This document shows positions 1 through 6,119 of a stretch of 8,393 nt of DNA, piece after piece. The notes beneath the pieces are model-generated. The model saw only the letters and a list, made by a program, of their open reading frames with translations. It made no database searches and was not told the DNA's origin. The DNA comes from Clostridia bacterium (GTDB taxonomy: Bacteria; Bacillota; Clostridia; Oscillospirales; CAG-272). The stretch covers positions 1-8,393 of the forward strand of contig JAFTUB010000041.1 in the NCBI GenBank assembly GCA_017466495.1, in the 5' to 3' direction. Within the stretch, counting starts at the first letter, position 1. Each line of letters starts with the position of its first letter. Made by a program: the position numbers and the translations under genes.

Positions 1-241
1 CAGCCGTGGTATCGGGAGCGACGGTGGTATTGGGCGCAGCGGTGGTTACCGGGGCAGCAGTACCGGAATCGGGGGCAAAGGTCCACTCCTCATAGCTGTC
101 GGTTTCCTCGGGATTGTCCGGCCCGCCGCCGTTGATGGCGCCTACCAGTACAAAAACAAGTACGCAGACCAACGCAATGGCTGCGAGAATGCATACCAGC
201 TTCATAAAAAGCGAATTATCGAAATATTCGTGTTCCTTCAT
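1..241 (-). CDS. Partial single-pass surface/secreted protein with Thr/Pro/Ala-rich linker, function unknown
   Basis: This is a leftward gene, open to the window edge, of which only the first 80 codons are visible. The start is the ATG at 239-241, preceded on the minus strand by GGAGG with a 6-nt spacer. The protein begins with a short charged stretch (MKEHEYFDNSLF). A strongly hydrophobic segment follows at about residues 13-36 and could be a membrane anchor or uncleaved signal peptide. An acidic stretch comes next (about 43-52), then a low-complexity tail rich in Thr, Ala and Pro with a repeated xAPxTT unit (AAPNTT, VAPDTT). Such tails in Gram-positive bacteria usually act as flexible extracellular linkers to a C-terminal domain, which here lies outside the window. 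A good promoter lies upstream (317-345), so it is probably expressed separately from the interrupted gene behind it. I do not recognise the family. The coding call is fairly secure; the surface role is inferred from architecture. Confidence 0.75.
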   Translation of the reverse strand, partial: MKEHEYFDNSLFMKLVCILAAIALVCVLVFVLVGAINGGGPDNPEETDSYEEWTFAPDSGTAAPVTTAAPNTTVAPDTTA

Positions 242-316
242 TCTATACCTCCGATTTCCGCACGGTCTGCGCGGTGAGGCAGCACGGGCGGGTAATGAAA
301 ACAGTTTAACCAATTA

Positions 317-345
317 ATTATATCACGTTTTGACGAGGTTTTCAA
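317..345 (-). promoter_or_regulatory. Sigma-A-type promoter for the leftward surface-protein gene
   Basis: On the minus strand there is a -35 element TTGAAA (340-345) and a perfect -10 element TATAAT (317-322), separated by exactly 17 bp. It points at the gene starting at 241 and predicts a 5' leader of roughly 65-70 nt. It lies in the 139-nt gap between the two leftward genes. I see no convincing terminator for the upstream gene in that gap. Confidence 0.75.
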
Positions 346-380
346 GGGGTTTTGCGTTTTTTGGTTCAATTCTGCAGAGT

Positions 381-782
381 TCAGATTTCCTCCGCTTCTT
401 TTTTGCGCAGGAGCATCCGACGGATCAGCGCGATCACAATCATGAGAATGCCATAGGTCAGCAAATACAGGGAAACCATGACCAAAGCCGATCGCCCCGA
501 GGCGAAGGTTCCCGCGGGCAGCATGAGGAAGAAGACAACGCCTGCTGTGACCAAGAGGAAATGCAGGAGGAAACGAATCCCGCCGGAGAAGCTTTCGCCC
601 CACAGGATGCTGTTTGCCCAGGCGAGTCAAAAGGCAAAGGGAAAGAGCAGAATGAAGGGCAGGGGAGCCACCACCAGCTCATCCCCGCCAAACAGGAGAA
701 TGACCAGGCAGAGCAAAACGGTGCAGACGGCGTAAATGCGGCAGGACGCATTCAGGAGCGCTTTGATGGGGTGTGTATTCAT
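381..782 (-). pseudogene. Four-helix integral membrane protein interrupted by an in-frame TGA
   Basis: This leftward frame begins at the ATG at 780-782, preceded on the minus strand by AGAGG about 7 nt upstream. It reads 51 residues (MNTHPIKALL...LLFPFAF), meets TGA at 627-629, and continues in the same frame for 81 more residues (LAWANSILWG...KKEAEEI) to a TGA at 381-383. The two parts join into a coherent protein of about 133 positions. It has four predicted membrane segments, roughly residues 15-33, 37-57, 69-90 and 100-121, and a basic tail (RRMLLRKK). The stop falls inside the second membrane segment. No frameshift is needed, so a single base accounts for the interruption. Neighbouring genes end with TGA, so TGA is a stop codon in this genome. 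The simplest reading is a recent nonsense mutation or a sequence error; translation of the 51-residue fragment alone is possible. I do not recognise the family beyond a small Clostridial-type membrane protein. Confidence 0.7.
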
Positions 783-825
783 ATTAAACCTCTTTGGTGA
801 AATTATTTCATGGAAATACGCATAT

Positions 826-854
826 ACCATACCACATTTGCAGGCAAAAAGCAA
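826..854 (-). promoter_or_regulatory. Possible weak promoter for the interrupted membrane-protein gene
   Basis: On the minus strand TTGCTT (849-854) is separated by 17 bp from TATGGT (826-831), and TGG directly precedes the -10, which would make it an extended -10 promoter. The -35 matches the consensus at only three positions and the -10 at four. It is 44 bp from the ATG at 782. Orientation and spacing fit, but the match is weak and this remains tentative. Confidence 0.35.
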
Positions 855-964
855 GTTTATTCTGTAACTTTTTTGCGGATTTTCCCGATTTCGGAACTTT
901 TCGGTATTGACAAAGGAATTGTGCCTCTCCGTGGGAGAAGAGGGCGAAAATATTTCAATATTCC

Positions 965-993
965 TTGACATTTCGCACAAAAAGAGATATAAT
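965..993 (+). promoter_or_regulatory. Consensus sigma-A promoter of the nusB-recN operon
   Basis: TTGACA (965-970) and TATAAT (988-993) are both perfect matches to the vegetative consensus and are separated by exactly 17 bp. Transcription should begin near position 1000, giving nusB a leader of about 65 nt. No other comparable promoter and no terminator is visible in the downstream gene run, so this promoter probably serves all genes from 1066 to beyond the right edge. The rest of the 783-1065 gap is AT-rich and holds no further gene that I can support. Confidence 0.88.
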
Positions 994-1004
994 ACATATA
1001 TTAT
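989..1004. repeat. Perfect inverted repeat over the -10 and start-site region
   Basis: ATAATA (989-994) and TATTAT (999-1004) form a perfect 6-bp dyad around CATA. It overlaps five bases of the -10 element and the predicted transcription start. The position would suit a repressor operator. However, AT-rich dyads at -10 elements arise easily by chance, and no known operator consensus is recognised. Confidence 0.3.
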
Positions 1005-1022
1005 GGATATTTATGCAAAAAA

Positions 1023-1053
1023 CGCAGATTTGCAGAAAAAACCGCGGTCTGCG
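1023..1053 (+). other. Possible leader hairpin just upstream of the nusB ribosome binding site
   Basis: In the nusB leader, CGCAGA (1023-1028) is complementary to TCTGCG (1048-1053). A second copy of GCAGA at 1032-1036 offers an alternative partner for TCTGC. The downstream arm ends directly at the purine-rich ribosome binding site (GGAAAGGA, 1053-1060). The structure could modulate translation start, but the stem is only six pairs with a 19-nt loop, and there is no T-run to make it a terminator. Confidence 0.2.
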
Positions 1054-1065
1054 GAAAGGATTATC

Positions 1066-1473
1066 ATGACCAGAAAAGAAGCACGGGACGTTGTTTTTAC
1101 GCTTTTGTACGAATGTGAATTTCAGAAGGATTCCGATGCCGAGACGGTGTTTGCCGTTTCGGTGGAAAACCGCGAGATTGACGTTGAAGCCGATGCCTAC
1201 ATCTCCGCAGCATACTACGGTGTCTGCACGCACCGTGAGGAGCTGGACGGAAAGATCGCCGCATATTCGGGCACATGGAAGCCCGAGCGGATGTCGCGGA
1301 TTGCCCGCAACATCCTGCGTCTTGCCGCCTATGAGCTGCTCTATATGCCCGAGATCCCCCGCAATGTGGTGATCAATGAGGCCGTTGAGCTGGCCAAGCG
1401 CTACGAAGACGAGCGCGCTCCCGGTTTTGTTAACGGTATCCTCCATGCCCTGTCCGAAGAGGCGAGAAAATGA
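1066..1473 (+). CDS. nusB: Transcription antitermination factor NusB
   Basis: NusB is a small all-helical RNA-binding protein. With NusE (ribosomal protein S10) it binds boxA RNA and supports antitermination during rRNA transcription. The ATG at 1066 has AAGGA five bases upstream and gives a 135-residue protein, normal for the family (about 130-140). The N-terminus reads MTRKEARDVVFTLLYECEF, as in NusB. The C-terminal half carries the family signature RIARNILRLAAYELLY, the following IPRNVVINEAVELAKRY, and the closing FVNGIL. The open frame extends further upstream, but the next ATG (1003) sits at the predicted transcription start, and the family alignment begins at 1066. It is the first gene of the operon, and its stop overlaps the next start (ATGA at 1470-1473), which suggests translational coupling. 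Identification is secure. Confidence 0.95.
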   Translation: MTRKEARDVVFTLLYECEFQKDSDAETVFAVSVENREIDVEADAYISAAYYGVCTHREELDGKIAAYSGTWKPERMSRIARNILRLAAYELLYMPEIPRNVVINEAVELAKRYEDERAPGFVNGILHALSEEARK

Positions 1474-2432
1474 AGCGCCTTTATCTTGGCGTTGACGCGA
1501 GCAATTATACCACTTCTGCGGCAGTTTGTGCCGACGGACGGATCATTGCCAACCTCAAGCGTCCCCTGCCTGTACGGGAGGGGGAGCGGGGGCTTCGGCA
1601 GAGCGATGCGGTGTTTGCCCATGTGCGGAATTTTCCTTCACTGATGGCTGAGCTTGCACCCTATTTAGCCGAAGGAGAGGTGGCGGCGGTAGCCTGCTCC
1701 ACCAAGCCACGGGACGAAGAGGGCTCTTATATGCCCTGTTTCCTGGCCGGTGAGGCGGTGGCTTCTGCCCTCTGTGCCGCTTACGGCAAACCGATGATCC
1801 CCGTTTCCCATCAAAACGGGCACATTATGGCCGCTGTCTACTCGGCGGGGGCCGAGTCGCTGCTTGACGGTGAGTTTGCCGCCTTCCATGTGTCGGGCGG
1901 CACCACCGAGGTGCTTTTTGTCCGTCCCGCGGGCACATCCTTCGGGGTGGAGCTGGTGGGCGAGACTGCCGACATCAATGCGGGACAGCTCATCGACCGG
2001 GTCGGTGTGATGCTGGGGCTTCGTTTTCCCTGCGGCCCGGCCCTGGAGGCACTTGCCGCTGAGGCCGATCTCCGTCAGGTTCCCCGTCCCCGCATCTCGG
2101 TCAAGGATTGCCGCTGCAATCTGTCGGGGGCAGAGAATATGGCAGCATCGCTGTTTGAGAAGACCGGTGACCGTGCCGTCACCGCGGCCTTTGTCATGGA
2201 ATTTGTTGCCCGCACCCTTGAGGCAATGCGGGATGATCTTCGCCTGCGCTTCCCCGAGATTCCCATTGTCTTCGGCGGAGGTGTGATGAGCAACCGAATG
2301 CTCCAAGCCCGTCTTGGGGCAAAGGGGAACGCCTATTTTGCCGAGCCCGCCTTCTCCGCCGACAATGCGGCGGGGGTAGCTCTCTTAGGCTGGCGTGCGG
2401 CAGAACACGGGGAGGTGTCCGTCAATGGATGA
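1470..2432 (+). CDS. TsaD/Kae1-like M22-family paralogue (annotated elsewhere as O-sialoglycoprotein endopeptidase)
   Basis: This 320-residue protein belongs to the ASKHA-fold TsaD/Kae1/Qri7 (peptidase M22) superfamily. Canonical TsaD makes the t6A modification on ANN-decoding tRNAs together with TsaB and TsaE. Visible family elements are the N-terminal phosphate-binding strand LGVDASNYTTSAAV (6-19), metal-ligand motif HQNGH (His114, His118), VSGGTTE (141-147), GETADINAGQLID (164-176), GGGVMSN (269-275) and SADNAAG (296-302) with Asp298 as the likely third metal ligand. It is not canonical TsaD: the usual N-terminal ETSCDET is replaced by DASNYTT, HMEGH by HQNGH, and SGGHT by SGGTT. I therefore call it a paralogue; the genome should encode a true tsaD elsewhere. 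The old peptidase name is not supported by biochemistry of the family. GAGG lies 7 nt before the ATG. The start overlaps nusB by 4 nt and the end overlaps xseA by 8 nt. The substrate is unknown. Confidence 0.85.
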   Translation: MKRLYLGVDASNYTTSAAVCADGRIIANLKRPLPVREGERGLRQSDAVFAHVRNFPSLMAELAPYLAEGEVAAVACSTKPRDEEGSYMPCFLAGEAVASALCAAYGKPMIPVSHQNGHIMAAVYSAGAESLLDGEFAAFHVSGGTTEVLFVRPAGTSFGVELVGETADINAGQLIDRVGVMLGLRFPCGPALEALAAEADLRQVPRPRISVKDCRCNLSGAENMAASLFEKTGDRAVTAAFVMEFVARTLEAMRDDLRLRFPEIPIVFGGGVMSNRMLQARLGAKGNAYFAEPAFSADNAAGVALLGWRAAEHGEVSVNG

Positions 2433-3660
2433 AATGCGCACCGATCGCCGCAACGTGCTGACGGTAACCCAGCTCAACACCTGCATCAAAACCCTCATTG
2501 AAGGGGCGGATTTTCTCCGCAGTGTTTACATCAAGGGGGAAATCTCCAACTTTACCAATCACTATAAAACCGGGCATTTTTACTTCACCCTCAAGGATGA
2601 GGGAAGTCTGCTGAAGGCGGTGATGTTCCGGGCATCCGCATCGAAGCTGCCTTTTGTGCCGGAGAACGGTATGAAGGTGGTGGTACATGGCCGCATCTCT
2701 GCTTTTGTGCGGGACGGTCAGTATCAGCTCTACGCCGATGATATGGAGCCCGACGGCATTGGCTCGCTTTACTTCGCCTTTGAGCAGCTGAAGAAAAAGC
2801 TGGAGGCCGAGGGACTGTTTGCCGAGTCCCGCAAGAAGCCCCTGCCCAAAATTCCCACGCGGATCGGGATCATTACGTCTCCCACCGGCGCGGCCATCCG
2901 GGATATGATCAATATCATCGGCCGCCGTTTTCCCTATGCCAAGATCCTGCTCTATCCCGCCCTGGTGCAGGGCAGTGATGCCCCCCCTCAGCTGATTGCG
3001 GGAATCCAATATTTCAACGCCGCGCGGAATGTGGATGTGGTGATTATCGGCCGCGGCGGCGGTTCCATTGAGGACCTGTGGGCCTTCAATGACGAGGGTC
3101 TTGCCCGCTGCATCGCGGCATCCGACTTGCCTGTGATCTCGGCGGTGGGGCATGAAACCGATTTTACTATTTGCGATTTTGTGGCCGACCGCCGCGCACC
3201 TACGCCTTCGGCTGCTGCCGAACTGGCGGTGCCCGAGACGGCCGAGCTCAAACGTAAGATCAACAATATTGTAGGGCGAATGGAACTGCTGCTTGGGCGG
3301 CAGATCGAACAGCGCCGCCAGGCGGTGCGCTATTTTTCCGGTGCTAGGGTGCTCTCGGCTCCCGCAGCCATGCTGGATGACCGCCGCATGAATCTCGTAT
3401 ATTTGAGCGAAAAGCTGGATCGCGCGGTGCAGGTAAAGATGAACGCTTGCCGCGCGGACCTGGCACAGCGGGCGGTGAAGCTGGATGCCCTCAATCCCCT
3501 GGCCATCTTCGGCCGTGGCTATTCGGCCGCCTTTGCTGAGAACGGTGAGCTTCTGAGCCGGGTTGACCAGCTGGAAATCGGCCAGCCCATCACCCTGCGG
3601 CTGAGCGACGGTGAGGCACAGGCGAATGTGACCGCCCTGACCCCGCTCCCCAAGACATGA
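2425..3660 (+). CDS. xseA: Exodeoxyribonuclease VII large subunit
   Basis: XseA is the catalytic subunit of exonuclease VII, which degrades single-stranded DNA from both ends to short acid-soluble oligonucleotides and works with several XseB subunits. The protein is 411 residues. Residues about 11-110 form the OB-fold ssDNA-binding domain, including SVYIKGEISNF and the GHFYFTLKD strand. The catalytic domain carries GIITSPTGAAIRDM (148-161), GRGGGSIEDLWAFN (209-222) and VGHETDFTICDFVADRRAPT (241-260). A predicted helical XseB-binding region follows (about 270-350), and the C-terminal LNPLAIFGRGYS (356-367) is a family hallmark. It is about 40 residues shorter than the B. subtilis and E. coli proteins, mainly in the helical part. 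I chose ATG 2425 because GGAGG (2411-2415) lies 9 nt upstream and the family alignment begins just after it; ATG 2395 would lie deep in the preceding gene. Confidence 0.95.
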   Translation: MDEMRTDRRNVLTVTQLNTCIKTLIEGADFLRSVYIKGEISNFTNHYKTGHFYFTLKDEGSLLKAVMFRASASKLPFVPENGMKVVVHGRISAFVRDGQYQLYADDMEPDGIGSLYFAFEQLKKKLEAEGLFAESRKKPLPKIPTRIGIITSPTGAAIRDMINIIGRRFPYAKILLYPALVQGSDAPPQLIAGIQYFNAARNVDVVIIGRGGGSIEDLWAFNDEGLARCIAASDLPVISAVGHETDFTICDFVADRRAPTPSAAAELAVPETAELKRKINNIVGRMELLLGRQIEQRRQAVRYFSGARVLSAPAAMLDDRRMNLVYLSEKLDRAVQVKMNACRADLAQRAVKLDALNPLAIFGRGYSAAFAENGELLSRVDQLEIGQPITLRLSDGEAQANVTALTPLPKT

Positions 3661-3693
3661 GCCCATGAATGAATCAATTTCGGAGGATAACCC

Positions 3694-3936
3694 ATGACCG
3701 AAAATCAAACCACCCAAAGCTTTGAGACCGCCCTTGCGCGTCTGGAAGAGATCGTCCGCGCCCTGGAGGTGGGGCAGGCGCCCCTGGATACCTCTCTCTC
3801 CCTGTTCGAGGAGGGGATCTCTCTGGTGAAGCTCTGCAACCGCCGCCTGGATGAGGCGGAGCAGAAGATCAAGCTTCTGCAGGCCGCCCCCGACGGCAGT
3901 ATGACCGAGACTGATTTCGGAGGTCCGAAGGCATGA
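3694..3936 (+). CDS. xseB: Exodeoxyribonuclease VII small subunit
   Basis: XseB is the small helical subunit that coats the long helices of XseA and is needed for active exonuclease VII. The 80-residue length is typical. The family pattern is clear: SFETALARLEEIVRALE (9-25), then PLDTSLSLFEEGISLVKLC (30-48), and a second helix rich in charged residues, RRLDEAEQKIKLL (50-62). It ends in a short, poorly conserved tail. GGAGG lies 7 nt before the ATG. It follows xseA by 33 nt, the largest gap in the operon, and overlaps ispA by 4 nt (ATGA at 3933-3936), so the nuclease subunits are presumably made together. Confidence 0.93.
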   Translation: MTENQTTQSFETALARLEEIVRALEVGQAPLDTSLSLFEEGISLVKLCNRRLDEAEQKIKLLQAAPDGSMTETDFGGPKA

Positions 3937-4823
3937 CCGAGCAACTGATGAAGGCATTGCGCCAAAATTCTGCTGCGGCTGAGACGCATCTTGCCGCTTT
4001 GTTGTCGGGCAATGATCCCGACTACGGCCGCATCCAGGAGTCCGAGCGTTACAGCGTGCTGGGCGGAGGGAAGCGGATCCGGCCCTTCCTTGTTATCGAG
4101 TTCTGCCGCCTCTTCGGCGGTGATCCCGAGGCCGCGCTTCCTTTTGCGGCCGCCATTGAGATGATGCACTGTTTCTCGCTGATCCACGATGATCTCCCCT
4201 GTATGGATAATGATAACCTGCGTCGGGGCAAGCCCACCAACCATGTGGTATACGGTGAGGCGCTGGCCCTGCTGGCGGGGGACTCCCTGTCCATTCGCGC
4301 CCTTGAGACGGCGGCGAACAATGCGCAGGTCGACCCGGCCATCGCCTTGGCGGCGGTCAAGCTGCTGGCCCGCTCGGCCGGAACAGACGGCATGATCGGC
4401 GGACAGGTGATGGATATGTGGGGAGAGGAACACCCCATGACCATGGAACAGCTGCGGAAGCTGCAGGCCTGCAAGACCGGTGCGCTGATCCGGGCCGCAG
4501 CCCTCTTGGGATGCCTGGCCGCAGGCGTACCGGAGGAGGACGACCGTGCCGCGGCCGCCTCTGCCTATGCCGAAAATATCGGCCTGGCCTTCCAGATTGT
4601 TGACGATATCCTGGACTGCATCGGCAATGAAGCCCTTTTGGGCAAGCCCATCGGCAGCGATGCCGAGCAGGGAAAGACAACCTTCATGCATTTCATGTCG
4701 GTGACCGAGGCACAGGCCCGCGCCGCCGAGCTTACAGAAAAGGCCAAGGCTTCTATTGCCGCCTACCCCGGCAGTGAGATCCTGCTTGACCTGGCTGATT
4801 ATCTTCTTGAACGCCAGTCATAA
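3933..4823 (+). CDS. ispA: Farnesyl diphosphate synthase (type II polyprenyl synthetase)
   Basis: The enzyme condenses dimethylallyl/geranyl diphosphate with isopentenyl diphosphate to farnesyl diphosphate, the precursor of undecaprenyl carrier lipid and other prenyl products. The 296-residue length is typical. The first aspartate-rich motif is DDLPCMDND (86-94), in the DDxxxxD form of bacterial type II enzymes. The second is DDILD (224-228). Other family elements are GGGKRIRP (44-51), LRRGKPTNH (96-104), GMIGGQVMDM (153-162) and KTGALI (181-186). The residue five positions before the first motif is Phe81. An aromatic residue there normally stops chain growth at C15, which favours farnesyl over longer products; that specificity is inferred from family rules. 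GGAGG lies 9 nt before the ATG. The start is coupled to xseB. No dxs follows, unlike in Bacillus. Confidence 0.93.
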   Translation: MTEQLMKALRQNSAAAETHLAALLSGNDPDYGRIQESERYSVLGGGKRIRPFLVIEFCRLFGGDPEAALPFAAAIEMMHCFSLIHDDLPCMDNDNLRRGKPTNHVVYGEALALLAGDSLSIRALETAANNAQVDPAIALAAVKLLARSAGTDGMIGGQVMDMWGEEHPMTMEQLRKLQACKTGALIRAAALLGCLAAGVPEEDDRAAAASAYAENIGLAFQIVDDILDCIGNEALLGKPIGSDAEQGKTTFMHFMSVTEAQARAAELTEKAKASIAAYPGSEILLDLADYLLERQS

Positions 4824-4849
4824 CGGCGTGGGAAGTGAAGGAATACGAT

Positions 4850-5305
4850 ATGTACACGTTTGACGCGATTTTGTCCAATTTTCCCCTGGTCTGCGCAGTC
4901 CTGGGCTGGTGTGTGGCACAGGTGCTGAAGATCTTCACCAACCTGTTTCAGACCCGCCGCTTTGATCTGCGGATGCTGGTGGCATCGGGAGGCATGCCCA
5001 GTTCCCATGCGGCCACTGTCTGTGCCTTGGCAACGGGGTGCGCACTGCAGTACGGTTTTGCCTCCGCTGAGCTTGCCATTTCCTTTGTTGTCGCCATGGT
5101 TGTGATGCGGGATGCATCCGGTGTGCGCTGGGAAACGGGAGAGCAGGCCAAGCTGATCAATAAAATGATGAATGAGATCTTCTCGGGTAAGCCCGAGGAG
5201 GTCAATACCGGCCTCAAGGAGCTGGTGGGACATACCCCCTTCCAGGTAGCCATGGGATCTCTGCTGGGAATCGCAATTTCCCTGATCATGTGGGTAGTGC
5301 GGTGA
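4850..5305 (+). CDS. DUF212 (YuiD-like) divergent PAP2-family membrane protein
   Basis: This 151-residue protein belongs to the DUF212 family, related to B. subtilis YuiD and described as divergent PAP2 phosphatase/haloperoxidase-like. Predicted membrane segments are at about 9-29, 52-68, 72-87 and 132-150. The diagnostic motifs are ASGGMPSSHAATV (45-57), resembling the PAP2 second motif with its Ser-His pair; MRDASGVRWETGEQA (86-100); and LKELVGHTPFQV (122-133). The enzymatic function is unproven in the family. Its place directly after ispA would suit a lipid-linked diphosphate substrate, but that is a guess from context. I chose ATG 4850, with AAGGA 7 nt upstream; the in-frame GTG at 4835 has no properly spaced site. 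It begins 26 nt after ispA, and its stop shares one base with the tlyA start. Confidence 0.88.
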   Translation: MYTFDAILSNFPLVCAVLGWCVAQVLKIFTNLFQTRRFDLRMLVASGGMPSSHAATVCALATGCALQYGFASAELAISFVVAMVVMRDASGVRWETGEQAKLINKMMNEIFSGKPEEVNTGLKELVGHTPFQVAMGSLLGIAISLIMWVVR

Positions 5306-6099
5306 TGCGGGCTAATCTTTATCTGGTCGGCGGCGGTCATTTTTCCTCCCGGAGTATGGCCCAGGCTGCCATTGCCCGGGGGAATGTCTACCTGGATGGC
5401 AGACAGATTCGCCGCCCGGCCGAGCAGGTGGATGAAGGGGAGCACCAAGTGGAGGTGCGCAACCCCATGCCCTATGTCAGCCGAGGCGGGCTGAAACTGG
5501 CCGGCGCGCTGGAAGCCTTCGGGGTTTCCCCCGCGGGACTCCGCGCCCTGGATATCGGCGCCTCCACCGGGGGATTTACCGATTGTTTGCTGCAGCAGGG
5601 CGCGGTGCACGTTACCGCCCTTGATGCGGGGGAAGGGCAGCTGCATCCCACCCTGCGCGCCGATCCCCGGGTGCTCTGCCTTGAGCACTGCAATGCAAGG
5701 GATCTCTCGGCGGCCCCCCTGTGCCCCCCTTACGACATGGCTGTGATGGATGTTTCCTTCATCTCACAGACCTATATCCTGCCGGGCCTTGTCCCGCTCC
5801 TGACCGGAGAGGGCCGGCTGATCACTCTGATCAAGCCCCAATTTGAGGCGGGACGCGAGGCGATTGGCCACGGCGGCATTGTGCGCCGTGAAGCCGACCG
5901 CATGGCGGCAATCCTTCGCGTGCTGACCTGTGCCGCCGAGTGCGGGTTCGCGGTGGACGGCCTGATCCGTTCCCCCATTGACGGCGGCGACGGAAACCGT
6001 GAGTATCTGGCCTGCCTGCGCCGGACGACGGACAGCGTGTGCCCGCCCAAGCCTGCCGATATCCGACGGTGGCTGGATGCCGGCCAAACACGACAATAA
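5305..6099 (+). CDS. tlyA: TlyA-family rRNA 2'-O-methyltransferase (YqxC-like)
   Basis: TlyA proteins join an S4 RNA-binding domain to an FtsJ/RrmJ-type SAM-dependent methyltransferase; characterised members 2'-O-methylate cytidines of 16S and/or 23S rRNA. The old label hemolysin is not supported by anything seen here. The 264-residue length is normal. The S4 domain spans about residues 1-60 (SRSMAQAAIARGNVYLDG), then YVSRGGLKL (57-65) and the SAM-binding loop DIGASTGGFTDCLL (83-96). Further motifs are MDVSFIS (148-154), LIKPQFEAGRE (175-185) and GDGNREYL (228-235). The likely catalytic Lys-Asp-Lys-Glu set is Lys64, Asp149, Lys177 and Glu233. I chose ATG 5305, which overlaps the preceding stop (TGATG); upstream in-frame GTGs would add a few non-conserved residues. 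No clear ribosome binding site precedes it, so translation probably depends on coupling to the DUF212 gene. Confidence 0.93.
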   Translation: MRANLYLVGGGHFSSRSMAQAAIARGNVYLDGRQIRRPAEQVDEGEHQVEVRNPMPYVSRGGLKLAGALEAFGVSPAGLRALDIGASTGGFTDCLLQQGAVHVTALDAGEGQLHPTLRADPRVLCLEHCNARDLSAAPLCPPYDMAVMDVSFISQTYILPGLVPLLTGEGRLITLIKPQFEAGREAIGHGGIVRREADRMAAILRVLTCAAECGFAVDGLIRSPIDGGDGNREYLACLRRTTDSVCPPKPADIRRWLDAGQTRQ

Positions 6100-6119
6100 C
6101 AGAAAGGATTTTGCCCGTG

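Noticed and set aside
627..629. The in-frame TGA as a selenocysteine codon
   Set aside because: It falls in a hydrophobic membrane helix with no redox motif, and only weak, poorly spaced pairing is seen downstream, unlike a bacterial SECIS hairpin. Mutation or error is simpler.
330..800. Rightward frame of 156 residues opposite the interrupted membrane protein
   Set aside because: It is hydrophilic and Gln/Glu/Asn-rich, the expected antisense image of a hydrophobic membrane protein, with no good ribosome binding site.
907..912. A second TTGACA upstream of the operon promoter
   Set aside because: No -10-like hexamer lies 16-18 bp downstream; the sequence there is GC-rich.
924..943. Short hairpin CCTCTCC/GGAGAAGAGG as a terminator
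   Set aside because: The stem is five pairs before a bulge, and no T-run follows on either strand.
2425..3660. Short XseA (411 residues) as a truncated enzyme
   Set aside because: All catalytic motifs and the C-terminal LNPLAIFGRGYS hallmark are present. The reduced length is in the variable helical region, so I treat it as normal variation.
2422..3957. A 511-residue antisense frame across xseA and xseB
   Set aside because: It lies opposite secure xseA and xseB genes, lacks family motifs and shows the composition expected of a GC-rich shadow frame.
4835..4849. GTG at 4835 as the start of the DUF212 gene
   Set aside because: It lacks a properly spaced ribosome binding site, whereas ATG 4850 has AAGGA 7 nt upstream and begins where the family does.
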